DNA from: Janthinobacterium sp051380735
GTDB taxonomy: Bacteria; Pseudomonadota; Gammaproteobacteria; Burkholderiales; Burkholderiaceae_D
Length of the DNA: 64,000 nucleotides
Assembly: GCF_051380735.1 (NCBI RefSeq)
Contig: NZ_JBNYXQ010000001.1
Location: 434,001-498,000 of the forward strand
Reading direction: 5' to 3'
Of this stretch, positions 26,782-35,331 are shown piece by piece. Under the pieces are notes generated by a model. It searched no databases and was not told the origin of the DNA. It was given only the letters and a program-made list of their open reading frames with translations. Both the position numbers and the translations under genes were made by a program. Position 1 is the stretch's first letter. Each line of letters starts with the position of its first letter.

Positions 26782-27666
26782 ATGGACGATATCAATACCG
26801 CCACCACGGTCACCACCGCACGCACCGTCGAGCGCGTGATTGCCGGCCAGGCCGTGATGGATGGCGCCGGCGTGAAGATCAACCGCGTCCTGACGCAGCA
26901 ATTGCAGCGTCGCCTCGATCCGTTCCTGATGCTCGACAATTTTGCCAGCGACCAGCCGAACGACTATATCGCCGGTTTTCCCGAGCACCCGCACCGCGGC
27001 TTCGAGACCGTGTCCTATATGATCACGGGCCGCATGCGCCACCGCGACAGCGCTGGCCACGAAGGCTTGCTGAGCTCGGGTGGCGTGCAATGGATGACGG
27101 CTGGCAGTGGCGTGATCCATTCGGAAATGCCGGAACAGGAAGCGGGCGTAATGGAAGGTTTTCAGTTGTGGCTGAACCTGCCCGCCAGCGACAAGATGCG
27201 CACGCCCTGGTACCGCGATTTCGACAGCAGCGCCATTCCGCGCTACACCACCAGCGCAGGGGTGGCGGTACAAGTAATCGCCGGCAGCAGCCATGGCGTG
27301 GCGGGCGCAGTGCAGCGCGAGCGCACCGAGCCGCTGTACCTCGATATCGAGCTGCCGGCCGGCAGCACCTTCGAGCAACCGTTACCGCCGGGCCATAACG
27401 CTTTTTTATATACTTTCCGGGGCGCTGTCGAGGTCGATGGCAAGGAGGTACCGGCGCTGCGCATGGCCATTTTCAAGAATACGCCCGGCAGCGACGGCGT
27501 GCGCATCACCGCACCACAAGGCGGCCGCGTCATCCTGGTGGCAGGCCAGCCCTTGAACGAGCCGATCGCGCAGTACGGCCCGTTCGTGATGAATACCCAG
27601 GCTGAAGTGTTCCAGGCGGTGCAGGACTTCCGTGAAGGCAAGTTCGGCGACAGTGTCAAAGCCTGA
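26782..27666 (+). CDS. Pirin family protein
   Basis: A 294-residue bicupin of the pirin family. The N-terminal cupin carries the metal ligands in HPHRGFETVSY (about residues 71-81) and later GSGVIHSEMPE, giving the three-His-one-Glu set. Bacterial pirins such as YhhW have quercetin dioxygenase activity; others act in stress or redox control. It follows azoR by 29 bp on the same strand and is probably cotranscribed. The exact activity is unknown. Confidence 0.9.
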   Translation: MDDINTATTVTTARTVERVIAGQAVMDGAGVKINRVLTQQLQRRLDPFLMLDNFASDQPNDYIAGFPEHPHRGFETVSYMITGRMRHRDSAGHEGLLSSGGVQWMTAGSGVIHSEMPEQEAGVMEGFQLWLNLPASDKMRTPWYRDFDSSAIPRYTTSAGVAVQVIAGSSHGVAGAVQRERTEPLYLDIELPAGSTFEQPLPPGHNAFLYTFRGAVEVDGKEVPALRMAIFKNTPGSDGVRITAPQGGRVILVAGQPLNEPIAQYGPFVMNTQAEVFQAVQDFREGKFGDSVKA

Positions 27667-27721
27667 CGGCTGATCGGCCTTTCCATTACACTGGCGGCAA
27701 GATCATTCTACAAAGCACGCC

Positions 27722-28708
27722 ATGCACGACAAGAACGACCATGACCACGACCACGCCCACCTGCATGCTCACCTGAAAGGCGACGCCAAGCACACGCACT
27801 CGTTCACGGGGCGCAAGCAGAGCGTGCTGGCGTGGGCCTTGGGCTTGACGCTGTCGTTTGCCGGCGTCGAAGTGGCCTTTGGCGTCCTGTCCAACTCGCT
27901 GGCCCTGATTTCCGACGCCGGCCATATGGTTACCGATGCGGCGGCGCTGGGCCTGGCACTGCTGGCGCAAGTGATCGCCCGCCGCCCGCCCTCGCCGCGC
28001 CACTCGTTTGGTTTTGGCCGCGCCGAAGCGCTGGCCGCCTTTGTCAACGGTCTGGCCATGCTATGCGTGGTGGGCTGGATTTGCATTGAGGCCGCGCTGC
28101 GCTTTTCCACGCCGCAAGCCGTGCATGGCGATACGGTAGTGGTGGTGGCAGTCATCGGCCTGGCGATCAATCTGGTGGTGGCATGGGTGCTGTCGAAAGA
28201 CAAGGACAGCGTCAATACGCGTGCCGCGCTGGTGCACGTGATGGGCGACCTGCTGGGGTCGGTGGCCGCCATCGTCGCCGGCGCCGTGATCTACTTCACG
28301 GGCTGGATGCAGATCGACCCGCTGCTGTCGGTGCTGGTGTCCTTGCTGATCCTGAAATCGACGTTTGGCGTATTAAAAGACTCCTACCACTTCCTGATGG
28401 AAGGCGTGCCGCAGCAGATCGATTATTTGCAAGTAGGCGCCGATGTCGAGCAGGTCGATGGCGTGCTGTCGGTGCACGACCTGCACGTATGGGATATGTC
28501 GCCTGGCCAGCCGGCGTTGATCGGCCACGTGCAGATCGAGCACCTGGACCAGTGGCCCGCCGTGCTGCGCGCCATCAAGGCCATGCTGCTGGCCAGCCAT
28601 GGCATTGACCATATCACCTTGCAGCCGGAGACGACTGCGATGGCGGGATTGCATGGGGGTGACCAAACCCACAAGCAAGGGCTGGGGTCAGACCCCCGCA
28701 CCCACTAG
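27722..28708 (+). CDS. Cation diffusion facilitator metal exporter
   Basis: A 328-residue CDF transporter of the CzcD/ZitB group, exporting Zn(II), Co(II) or similar ions across the inner membrane in exchange for protons. The N-terminus is rich in His and Asp (HDKNDHDHDHAHLHAHL). TM2 has SDAGHMVTDAAAL and TM5 has HVMGDLLGS, the paired metal-site HxxxD motifs. A cytoplasmic metal-binding domain follows (SVHDLHVWDMS). The last 20 or so residues (GGDQTHKQGLGSDPRTH) look foreign: they are encoded partly by the GGGGTCAGACCCC repeat, which also provides the stop region. Confidence 0.92.
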   Translation: MHDKNDHDHDHAHLHAHLKGDAKHTHSFTGRKQSVLAWALGLTLSFAGVEVAFGVLSNSLALISDAGHMVTDAAALGLALLAQVIARRPPSPRHSFGFGRAEALAAFVNGLAMLCVVGWICIEAALRFSTPQAVHGDTVVVVAVIGLAINLVVAWVLSKDKDSVNTRAALVHVMGDLLGSVAAIVAGAVIYFTGWMQIDPLLSVLVSLLILKSTFGVLKDSYHFLMEGVPQQIDYLQVGADVEQVDGVLSVHDLHVWDMSPGQPALIGHVQIEHLDQWPAVLRAIKAMLLASHGIDHITLQPETTAMAGLHGGDQTHKQGLGSDPRTH

Positions 28709-28747
28709 CGCAAGCTTCCGAGTTAGCGGCATTGAGGGTCTGACCCC
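28684..28747. repeat. GGGGTCAGACCCC inverted repeat pair between convergent genes
   Basis: GGGGTCAGACCCC at 28684-28696 and its inverse GGGTCTGACCCC at 28736-28747 are separated by about 39 bp. Each arm is itself a 6-bp palindrome around one central base, so alternative hairpins are possible. The left arm is inside the 3' end of the CDF gene and the right arm ends 6 bp before the relA stop. No T-run follows on either strand. It could act as a two-way transcription barrier or be an inserted repetitive element. Confidence 0.65.
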
Positions 28748-28753
28748 GGCAGT

Positions 28754-31009
28754 TCAGCTGCGCCGCGCTTCCATCACCCCGCTGACATCCTTGATCACAT
28801 TCAAAGCTTTCAGCAACTGCGCCGTCGAGCTGATCTCGGCCGTAAATGTCATGCGGGCCTGGCCCTTGGCGCTTTGCGTATTGACGCCGATCACGTTGAT
28901 TTTTTCACGCGAAAAAATCTCGGAGATATCGCGCAGCAGGCCCTGGCGGTCGCCGGCCAGGATAAAGATATCGACCGGGTAGACAGTATCCTGGCCGCCG
29001 GTGCTGCCCCATTCGGTGAAGATCACACGCTCGGGCGCCTTGGCGCGCATTTCCTCGAAGTTCTTGCAGGTGGCGCGGTGAATCGAGACGCCCTTGCCGC
29101 GCGTGACAAACCCGACGATGCTGTCGGGCGGCGCCGGCTTGCAGCATTTGGCCAGCACCGTCATCAGGCCTTCCGTTCCGACCACCAGCACGCCGGACTT
29201 GGCTCCCTGCTCCACGCTGGAGGCGCGGCTTTTGCCGACCAGTACCGCGTCTTCCGGCTCCACCACTTCACCATTGTCGTGCAGCGCCTGCTCCACGTGG
29301 CGCAAGCTGAATTCGTCCTTGCCGACAGACAGGAACAGTTCATCGACCTTGCCAAAGCCCAGTTTCTGCGCCAGCGCTTCAAGATTGACGGCCGTCTTGC
29401 CTTCGCGCTGCAGCGATTTTTCCACCAGCGCGCGGCCGTGGCCTACGGTTTCCTGGATGTCGATCGCATGGAACCACGCGCGGATTTTCGAACGGGTACG
29501 GGTGCTGGCGGCGTAGCCGGCGCTGAGCCAGTCGCGCGACGGCCCGGCCGTGCCAGGTGCGCCCTTGGCGGTAATGATTTCGCAGGTCTGGCCGTTTTTC
29601 AGTTGGGTGTTCAGCGGCACCATCACGCCGTCGACCTTGGCGCCACGGCAACGGTGACCGACATCGCTGTGCAGGTGATAAGCAAAGTCGACCGGCGTGG
29701 CGCCGACCGGCAACTCCAGCACGCGCGCCTGCGGCGTCATGACGAAAATACGGTCGTCCAGGGTGGCGGACTTGAGTTTTTCCACCCATTCGCGCTGGAT
29801 TTCTTCCTGGCCGACAACGGCGTCGGCCACGTCGGTTTTCCAGGCCAGCAACTGGCGCAGCCATGCAATTTTTTCGTCGTATTTTTGGCCGGCAAAGTTC
29901 GACCCGCCCTCTTCCTTGTAGCGCCAGTGCGCGGCCACGCCGTATTCGGCAAAGCTGTGCATTTCATTGGTGCGGATTTGCACTTCCAGCGGCCGGCTGT
30001 CGTCAGCCATCACCACCGTGTGCAGCGACTGGTAGCCGTTCGGTTTCGGGCGCGAGATATAGTCGTCGAATTCCTTCGGGATCGGGGTCCAGATATTGTG
30101 CACCACGCCCAGCACCGTATAACAGGTCTTCACATCTGCGACGATCACGCGAAACGCGCGCACATCGTACAGGGCCGTGAAGTCGAGTTCCTTGCCGCGC
30201 ATCTTGTTCCAGATGCTGTAGATATGTTTCGGGCGGCCGAACACTTCGGCGGCAATGCCGGCCGAAGCCAGCTCGGTCTGCAGACGCAGGATCGCCGAGG
30301 ACACAAAGCCCTCGCGCATCATGCGTTTTTCTTCCAGCATCTTGGCGATGCGCTTGTAGGCCTCCGGTTCGATAAAGCGGAACGACAGGTCTTCCAGCTC
30401 CCACTTCAGCTGCCAGATACCGAGCCGGTTGGCCAGCGGCGCGTACAGGTCGAGGGTTTCCCGGCCGTAATCGCGCGTCATGTCATTGAAGAGTTTTAAT
30501 TCGGCAAAATAGCGCAAGGTGGTCACGCACGAGGCCAGGCGCACCAGTACCACGCGCATGTCCGATGCCATAGCCAGCAGCATTTTGCGCAGGGTTTCCA
30601 CTTGCGCCACGGCCTGCTGGGCCGCATTCCTGCCGCGACCACCAGCGCCGCCCGCATACGAGGCCTGGTTCAGCGCGCGCAGCCGGATCAGCTGGCGCAC
30701 GCCGGTGGCCAGGTCGCATACCTGCTTGCCGAAGCGCGGCTCGATATCGGCCGCCGTATCAGGTTCGAGCAAGGTCAGCTCGAACATCAGGCCGGCAATG
30801 CGGGTTTCCGCATCGCTGCGCAAGAACGCCAGGGTGGTGGCCACGCCGATGGCGAAGTCGAGCGCCGGGCGGCCGGCAAAGGTCAGCTTCTCACCATAGG
30901 CTGCGGTCGCATAGGCCAGCGCATCGAGCACGCGCGCGCTGTCCGGCCCACTCAGGCCCTCGACCAGTTGTTCCGTGGTGGCGCTATTGGGGGCCGAAGT
31001 GGAAACCAT
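28754..31009 (-). CDS. relA: RelA-type (p)ppGpp synthetase
   Basis: A 751-residue long RSH protein. The N-terminal hydrolase-like domain (about 30-190) lacks the HDxxE signature (AGLMFELTLLEPDT appears instead), so it should be hydrolase-inactive, as in RelA. The synthetase domain (about 230-370) has RPKPNGYQSLHTVV. TGS (about 405-470), a helical region, a zinc-finger-like segment (KCCKPAP ... HRATCKN) and a C-terminal ACT domain follow. It makes (p)ppGpp on starved ribosomes. I chose the ATG at 31009, which gives the usual length. It is preceded closely by ridA on the same strand. Confidence 0.93.
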   Translation of the reverse strand: MVSTSAPNSATTEQLVEGLSGPDSARVLDALAYATAAYGEKLTFAGRPALDFAIGVATTLAFLRSDAETRIAGLMFELTLLEPDTAADIEPRFGKQVCDLATGVRQLIRLRALNQASYAGGAGGRGRNAAQQAVAQVETLRKMLLAMASDMRVVLVRLASCVTTLRYFAELKLFNDMTRDYGRETLDLYAPLANRLGIWQLKWELEDLSFRFIEPEAYKRIAKMLEEKRMMREGFVSSAILRLQTELASAGIAAEVFGRPKHIYSIWNKMRGKELDFTALYDVRAFRVIVADVKTCYTVLGVVHNIWTPIPKEFDDYISRPKPNGYQSLHTVVMADDSRPLEVQIRTNEMHSFAEYGVAAHWRYKEEGGSNFAGQKYDEKIAWLRQLLAWKTDVADAVVGQEEIQREWVEKLKSATLDDRIFVMTPQARVLELPVGATPVDFAYHLHSDVGHRCRGAKVDGVMVPLNTQLKNGQTCEIITAKGAPGTAGPSRDWLSAGYAASTRTRSKIRAWFHAIDIQETVGHGRALVEKSLQREGKTAVNLEALAQKLGFGKVDELFLSVGKDEFSLRHVEQALHDNGEVVEPEDAVLVGKSRASSVEQGAKSGVLVVGTEGLMTVLAKCCKPAPPDSIVGFVTRGKGVSIHRATCKNFEEMRAKAPERVIFTEWGSTGGQDTVYPVDIFILAGDRQGLLRDISEIFSREKINVIGVNTQSAKGQARMTFTAEISSTAQLLKALNVIKDVSGVMEARRS

Positions 31010-31016
31010 GGGGACC

Positions 31017-31367
31017 TTAGCGCTCTGCAGCGATGATGACGATTTCAACCAGGCATGCCGGATTGGCCAGTTTCGCTTCGACGGTGGCGCGTGGCGGCGT
31101 ATGGCTGGAGGCCACCCAATCATCCCATACTTCGTTCATGCCGGCAAAGTGCTGCATGTCGGCGATATAAATCTGGCACGACAGGATGCAGGTCTTGTCG
31201 CTGCCCGCTTCGGCCAGCAGGCGGTCGATATGGCCCAGCACTTCGCGGGTCTGGCCAACGATATCCTGAGTAGTGTCTTCGGCGATCTGGCCGGCAAGGT
31301 AAATGGTGCCATTGTGGATGGCAACTTCGGACAGGCGTTTGCCTACGTGCAAGCGGGTAATTTCCAT
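31017..31367 (-). CDS. RidA family enamine/imine deaminase
   Basis: A 116-residue RidA/YER057c/UK114 protein. It hydrolyses reactive 2-aminoacrylate-type imines; AGQIAEDTTQDIVGQTREVL, the CQIYIADM stretch and the PPRATVEAKLANPACLVEI region with the conserved Arg are visible. Only 7 bp separate it from relA, so the two are probably cotranscribed. Whether that linkage has regulatory meaning is unknown. Confidence 0.9.
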   Translation of the reverse strand: MEITRLHVGKRLSEVAIHNGTIYLAGQIAEDTTQDIVGQTREVLGHIDRLLAEAGSDKTCILSCQIYIADMQHFAGMNEVWDDWVASSHTPPRATVEAKLANPACLVEIVIIAAER

Positions 31368-31403
31368 GCTGTTTCTTTCGTTTGTTTCAAAATCGGTAAA
31401 ACT

Positions 31404-32285
31404 TTACTTGTTCAACAAAAACTGTCGCACGATGGCAATCTGCTCGTCGTGGATAAACGTGGGCGCATGGCCGACGCCGGCAATTTCCACCAGTTGCGCT
31501 TTTGGGCCACGCTGCAACATGGCTTGCGCCGTGTCGTGCGTCAGCAGGTCCGAATCGGTGCCGCGCACCAGCAGCGTCGGGCAGCGCACGGCATCGTAGG
31601 CGGCCCACAGCATGGCTTCGTCGCGCGCGGCCGAGTCAAGCGTGGCGGAACGGAACGGCAGCGCCAGGCCCATGTCGTAATGGCGGCGCCAGCGGCCGTC
31701 CTGGCCCTGGCGCAGCACGTCACGCGCCAGTTTGTGCCATTCGGCATCGGTGTGCGGGCCGAAACTGGCCGACACGGCGCGCACGAAATCAGCGCCCTGT
31801 TCGAACGTATCGAAGCGCAAATCCTGGCCGATATAGTCGCCGATGCGCTGCAAGGCCTCCGGCGCCAGGGTCGGGCCGATGTCGTTCAGGATTAACTTGC
31901 TGACCGGGCTGTGCGGCAAGGACGCCAGGCCCAGGCCAATCAGGCCGCCCATCGAGGTACCGAACCAGTCCACCGTCTGCCGCTCGCCATTGGCCAGCAC
32001 GCGCGCCAGCAGGGTCACCATGTCGCTCACGTATTGCGGCACGCGGTAGAACTCCGGGTTGGCCAGCCAGCCGGAACGGCCGCGCCCCACCACGTCGGGG
32101 CAGATCACGCGGTAGTCGCTGGCCATCGCTTGCGCCAGGCTGTCGAAGTCGTCGGCCACGCGCGTCACGCCATGCACACACACCAGTACGTTTGGGTTGT
32201 CGGGCGCGCCCCACTCTTTATAGGACATGCGGTGCAAACCGGCCGGGGAAATACACTGGACGGACTGGATACGGGCTTCGATCAT
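31404..32285 (-). CDS. Alpha/beta hydrolase
   Basis: A 293-residue cytoplasmic alpha/beta-hydrolase. CVHGVTRVADDFDSLAQAM near residues 36-54 forms the oxyanion region, the nucleophile elbow is GTSMGG near residue 111, RGTDSDLL carries the likely acidic member and GVGHAP the catalytic His. The start at 32285 (MIEARIQSV) begins immediately before the fold. The reading frame extends upstream without similarity. The substrate is unknown. It lies 36 bp upstream of ridA on the same strand and is divergent from dctA. Confidence 0.85.
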   Translation of the reverse strand: MIEARIQSVQCISPAGLHRMSYKEWGAPDNPNVLVCVHGVTRVADDFDSLAQAMASDYRVICPDVVGRGRSGWLANPEFYRVPQYVSDMVTLLARVLANGERQTVDWFGTSMGGLIGLGLASLPHSPVSKLILNDIGPTLAPEALQRIGDYIGQDLRFDTFEQGADFVRAVSASFGPHTDAEWHKLARDVLRQGQDGRWRRHYDMGLALPFRSATLDSAARDEAMLWAAYDAVRCPTLLVRGTDSDLLTHDTAQAMLQRGPKAQLVEIAGVGHAPTFIHDEQIAIVRQFLLNK

Positions 32286-32565
32286 GCTAATTCCGGTGGT
32301 GGAGTCGGTGGAAAAACAGCAGCGCGCCTTGCCCGGTGACGGGTATATCGCGCTAGCCTCTGGCGAAGTGTAGCGCAGCACGGGCAATGCTCCAAGCGCA
32401 CGGCTGAATCGACCCGATATTGCTGCAGCGCAGCATGTCCGGCAACGCATTTCCACTCTTAAATACCCGATATACAAAATGTGCATATCTGCGGTTATCC
32501 ACAATTGAGCGGGCGATCCATTACGCGGATGATCGCATCCATCAACCCGCAAGAGGAGACTTTCC

Positions 32566-33867
32566 GTGAAAAAACCATTCTATAAAATCCTGTACGTACA
32601 GGTGCTGTTCGCCATCGTGGCGGGCGTGCTGCTGGGGGTGTTCTATCCAACGAACGCCGTCGACATGAAGCCGCTCGGCGACGGCTTCATCAAACTGATC
32701 AAGATGATCATCGCACCGGTGATTTTTTGCACCGTGGTATCGGGCATTGCCGGCATGCAGGACGTCAAGAAAATCGGCCGCGTTGGCGGCAAGGCCCTGA
32801 TCTACTTCGAAGTCGTCTCCACATTCGCCCTGGCCATCGGCCTGGTGGTTGCCAACGTGCTCAAACCGGGTGCCGGCTTCAACGCCGATCCGGCCCACCT
32901 TGATGCCAAGTCGATCGAGCAATACACGCATGCCCAGGGCATGACGACCACCGACTTCATCATGAACATCATTCCGAAGACCTTCGTTGATGCGTTTGCC
33001 AAGGGCGATATCCTGCAAGTGCTGCTGATCGCCATCCTGTTCGGTTTCTCGCTGTCGCTGCTGGGCGAGCGCGGCCGTCCGGTCACCAAGCTGATCGACG
33101 AACTGTCGCATGCCATCTTCGGCATGGTCAACATCATCATGAAAGTCGCTCCGATCGGCGCGTTCGGCGCAATGGCCTTCACCATCGGCAAATACGGCCT
33201 GGCGTCGCTGATCCCGCTGGCCAAACTGATGGGTTCGTTCTACCTGACCTGCTTCCTGTTCGTATTCGTGGTGCTGGGCCTGATCGCCAAGTACACGGGC
33301 TTCTCGATTGGCCGCTTCCTGCTGTACATCAAGGAAGAGCTGCTGATCGTGCTGGGCACCAGCTCGTCGGAATCGGCGCTGCCGGCCCTGATGAAGAAAC
33401 TCGAACGCCTGGGCTGCTCCAAACCGGTGGTTGGCCTGGTGGTTCCTACCGGCTACTCGTTCAACCTGGACGGTACCAACATCTACATGACCATGGCCGC
33501 GCTGTTCGTGGCACAAGCGACCAACACCGAGCTAACCATCTGGCAGGAACTGACCATCCTGGGCGTGGCAATGCTGACCTCGAAAGGCGCGTCTGGCATC
33601 ACCGGCGCCGGCTTCATCACCCTGGCCGCGACCCTGGCCGTGGTGCCGACAATTCCAGTGGCCGGCATGGCGCTGATCCTGGGCATCGACCGTTTCATGA
33701 GCGAATGCCGCGCGCTGACCAACTTCGTCGGCAACGGCGTAGCCACCATCGTGGTGTCGAAATGGGAAAAAGAACTGGACATGGACAAGCTGCACAGCGA
33801 GCTGGCCCATCCGACCCACCCTGCCGATGACGCGATCATCCCACCCGCAGTCAGTATCGTGAAGTAA
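32566..33867 (+). CDS. dctA: C4-dicarboxylate:cation symporter
   Basis: A 433-residue DAACS-family inner-membrane symporter, taking up succinate, fumarate and malate with protons or sodium. LGTSSSESALPALMKKLERLG is the serine-rich re-entrant loop of the family, and VGLVVPTGYSFNLDGTNIYMT is the second signature. The start MKKPFYKILYVQVLFAI is typical of DctA. GAGGAG precedes the ATG. No dctBD two-component genes are nearby and no sigma54 site was recognised in the 280-bp upstream region. A Rho-independent terminator follows. Confidence 0.93.
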   Translation: MKKPFYKILYVQVLFAIVAGVLLGVFYPTNAVDMKPLGDGFIKLIKMIIAPVIFCTVVSGIAGMQDVKKIGRVGGKALIYFEVVSTFALAIGLVVANVLKPGAGFNADPAHLDAKSIEQYTHAQGMTTTDFIMNIIPKTFVDAFAKGDILQVLLIAILFGFSLSLLGERGRPVTKLIDELSHAIFGMVNIIMKVAPIGAFGAMAFTIGKYGLASLIPLAKLMGSFYLTCFLFVFVVLGLIAKYTGFSIGRFLLYIKEELLIVLGTSSSESALPALMKKLERLGCSKPVVGLVVPTGYSFNLDGTNIYMTMAALFVAQATNTELTIWQELTILGVAMLTSKGASGITGAGFITLAATLAVVPTIPVAGMALILGIDRFMSECRALTNFVGNGVATIVVSKWEKELDMDKLHSELAHPTHPADDAIIPPAVSIVK

Positions 33868-33885
33868 TCGTTCCCCCTTCAAAAA

Positions 33886-33912
33886 GCCCCGCCGATCTGC
33901 GGGGTTTTTTTT
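33886..33912 (+). terminator. Intrinsic terminator after dctA
   Basis: CCCCGC (33887-33892) pairs with GCGGGG (33899-33904) around a CGATCT loop and is followed by eight T residues. A run of A residues on the left could let it work weakly on the other strand. Confidence 0.9.
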
Positions 33913-34055
33913 CGCTCGTCAACATTGGGGAAATGATGCATCAACATCAGCACTGATGATCAACCATGAAAAAAGGAATACAGTGCAGCCATCCTTGGGC
34001 AAGCTGATGCATCGGCGCCAAGGCAACCTGACTCAACTTTTGAACGGAGTACGCC

Positions 34056-34472
34056 ATGTCCACTTCCCCCTCGCCCGCCCTGCTCGCCGCCTGGACCCCG
34101 CGCCTGCTGGGTATCCTGCGCATCATCACCGGCTTCTTGTACCTGCAGCATGGCACGGCCAAGCTGTTCGGCACACCGCACGTGGCCATGTTCGACGGCG
34201 TGCAGCTACTCTCGCTGATGGGGGTGGCGGGCATACTGGAACTGGTGGGCGGCGCCCTGCTGTTGCTGGGCCTGTTCACGCGCCCGGTAGCCTTTATCTT
34301 GTCCGGGCAAATGGCCGTGGGCTACTTCATGATGCACGCGCCGCAAGGCTTCTTGCCGATCCTGAACGGCGGCGAGCTGGCGGTGCTGTACTGCTTTACC
34401 TTCCTGTATTTCGCAGCAGCCGGTGGCGGCGCATTCAGCCTGGATGGCTTGCGCGGCAAGGCACGCAGCTGA
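34056..34472 (+). CDS. DoxX family membrane protein
   Basis: A 138-residue inner-membrane protein with four hydrophobic helices. LRIITGFLYLQHGTAKLFG at residues 21-39 and GILELVGGALLLLGLFTRP are the DoxX/YphA family signature. Members have been linked to quinone or sulfur redox partners and to resistance to oxidative stress; the role here is unknown. It is convergent with scoB, and its stop codon abuts the T-run of the terminator serving that operon. Confidence 0.88.
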   Translation: MSTSPSPALLAAWTPRLLGILRIITGFLYLQHGTAKLFGTPHVAMFDGVQLLSLMGVAGILELVGGALLLLGLFTRPVAFILSGQMAVGYFMMHAPQGFLPILNGGELAVLYCFTFLYFAAAGGGAFSLDGLRGKARS

Positions 34473-34500
34473 AAAAAAGGGCGGGCATCGCTGCCCGCCC
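34472..34500 (-). terminator. Intrinsic terminator of the scoA-scoB transcript
   Basis: Read on the minus strand, GGGCGGGC (34500-34493) pairs with GCCCGCCC (34486-34479) and is followed by a run of seven T (34478-34472). On the plus strand no T-run follows, so the signal chiefly serves the sco operon. The T-run touches the stop codon of the DoxX gene. Confidence 0.85.
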
Positions 34501-34522
34501 CTGTCTTGCCTGCCTGCACAGA

Positions 34523-35173
34523 TCAAACAGCGGAGACGTCCAGTTCCGCTCCGGTGGCGGCCTGTACCTGCTCCTTGGTCACGCCAGGGGCCAGTTCGAC
34601 CAGTTTCAGGCCGTTCTCCGTCACCTCGATCACGCCAAGATCGCTGATGATGACGTCGACCACGCCCACGCCCGTCAACGGCAGGTCGCACTGCTTCAGC
34701 AGCTTGTGCGAGGTGGTGCCGTCCTTGGCGGTGGCGACGTGTTCCATCAGCACTACCACGCGCTTGACGCCGGCCACCAGGTCCATCGCACCACCCATAC
34801 CCTTGACCATCTTGCCTGGAATCATCCAGTTCGCCAGGTCACCCTTTTCCGACACCTGCATCGCGCCCAGGATGGCCAGATTGATCTTGCCGCCACGGAT
34901 CATGCCGAAGGAATCGGCCGAGCTGAAATAGGCAGCGCCCGGCAAGGCCGTGACGGTCTGCTTGCCGGCGTTGATCAGGTCGGCATCGACTTCGGCGTCC
35001 GTCGGGAACGGGCCGATGCCCAGCAAGCCGTTTTCCGACTGCAGGAACACTTCGATATTGTCTGGCACATAATTGGCCACCAGGGTCGGCAAACCGATGC
35101 CCAGGTTCACATAAAAACCATCCTGCAGTTCTTTTGCGGCACGCGCCGCCATTTGATCTCTCGTCCAAGCCAT
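34523..35173 (-). CDS. scoB: 3-oxoacid CoA-transferase subunit B
   Basis: A 216-residue beta subunit of a class I CoA-transferase. It carries the catalytic glutamate in QSENGLLGIGP (near residue 48). GIGLPTLVANYVP at the start and IRGGKINLAILGAMQVSEKG are family signatures. With ScoA it would move CoA from succinyl-CoA to acetoacetate in ketone-body or polyhydroxybutyrate degradation. The ATG at 35173 is preceded by GGAGAT. A 116-bp palindromic repeat sits between it and scoA, an unusual gap for these normally overlapping genes. Confidence 0.93.
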   Translation of the reverse strand: MAWTRDQMAARAAKELQDGFYVNLGIGLPTLVANYVPDNIEVFLQSENGLLGIGPFPTDAEVDADLINAGKQTVTALPGAAYFSSADSFGMIRGGKINLAILGAMQVSEKGDLANWMIPGKMVKGMGGAMDLVAGVKRVVVLMEHVATAKDGTTSHKLLKQCDLPLTGVGVVDVIISDLGVIEVTENGLKLVELAPGVTKEQVQAATGAELDVSAV

Positions 35174-35199
35174 AATCATCTCCATTTATGTTAGTGGCT

Positions 35200-35315
35200 C
35201 GCCTGGTAAAACCTACTGCGCGTCGCGCTTTGCGGCCTGCGATGCTCACTGTGCATCCGCACAGCTGCGCTTCTCTGCCACAAATCACTGCCGCTCGCGA
35301 CGGTTTTACCAGGCG
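35200..35315 (-). repeat. Imperfect palindromic repeat, copy B, inside the sco operon
   Basis: A perfect 14-bp inverted repeat bounds the element: CGCCTGGTAAAACC (35200-35213) and GGTTTTACCAGGCG (35302-35315). On the minus strand the interior matches copy A (17316-17466) in the blocks GCGAGCGGCAG, AGCGCAGCTGTGCG, CAGTGAGCATCGCAGGCCGC and CGCGACGCGCAG. An inner hairpin CTGTGC-GGAT-GCACAG is stronger than in copy A. The outer stem has a different sequence from that of copy A but is equally self-complementary. It occupies the scoA-scoB gap. Confidence 0.72.
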
Positions 35316-35331
35316 TGAATACTGCTTATAA

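Noticed and set aside
28754..31009. Bifunctional SpoT hydrolase/synthetase
   Set aside because: The HDxxE metal-binding signature of the hydrolase domain is missing, so RelA is the better name.
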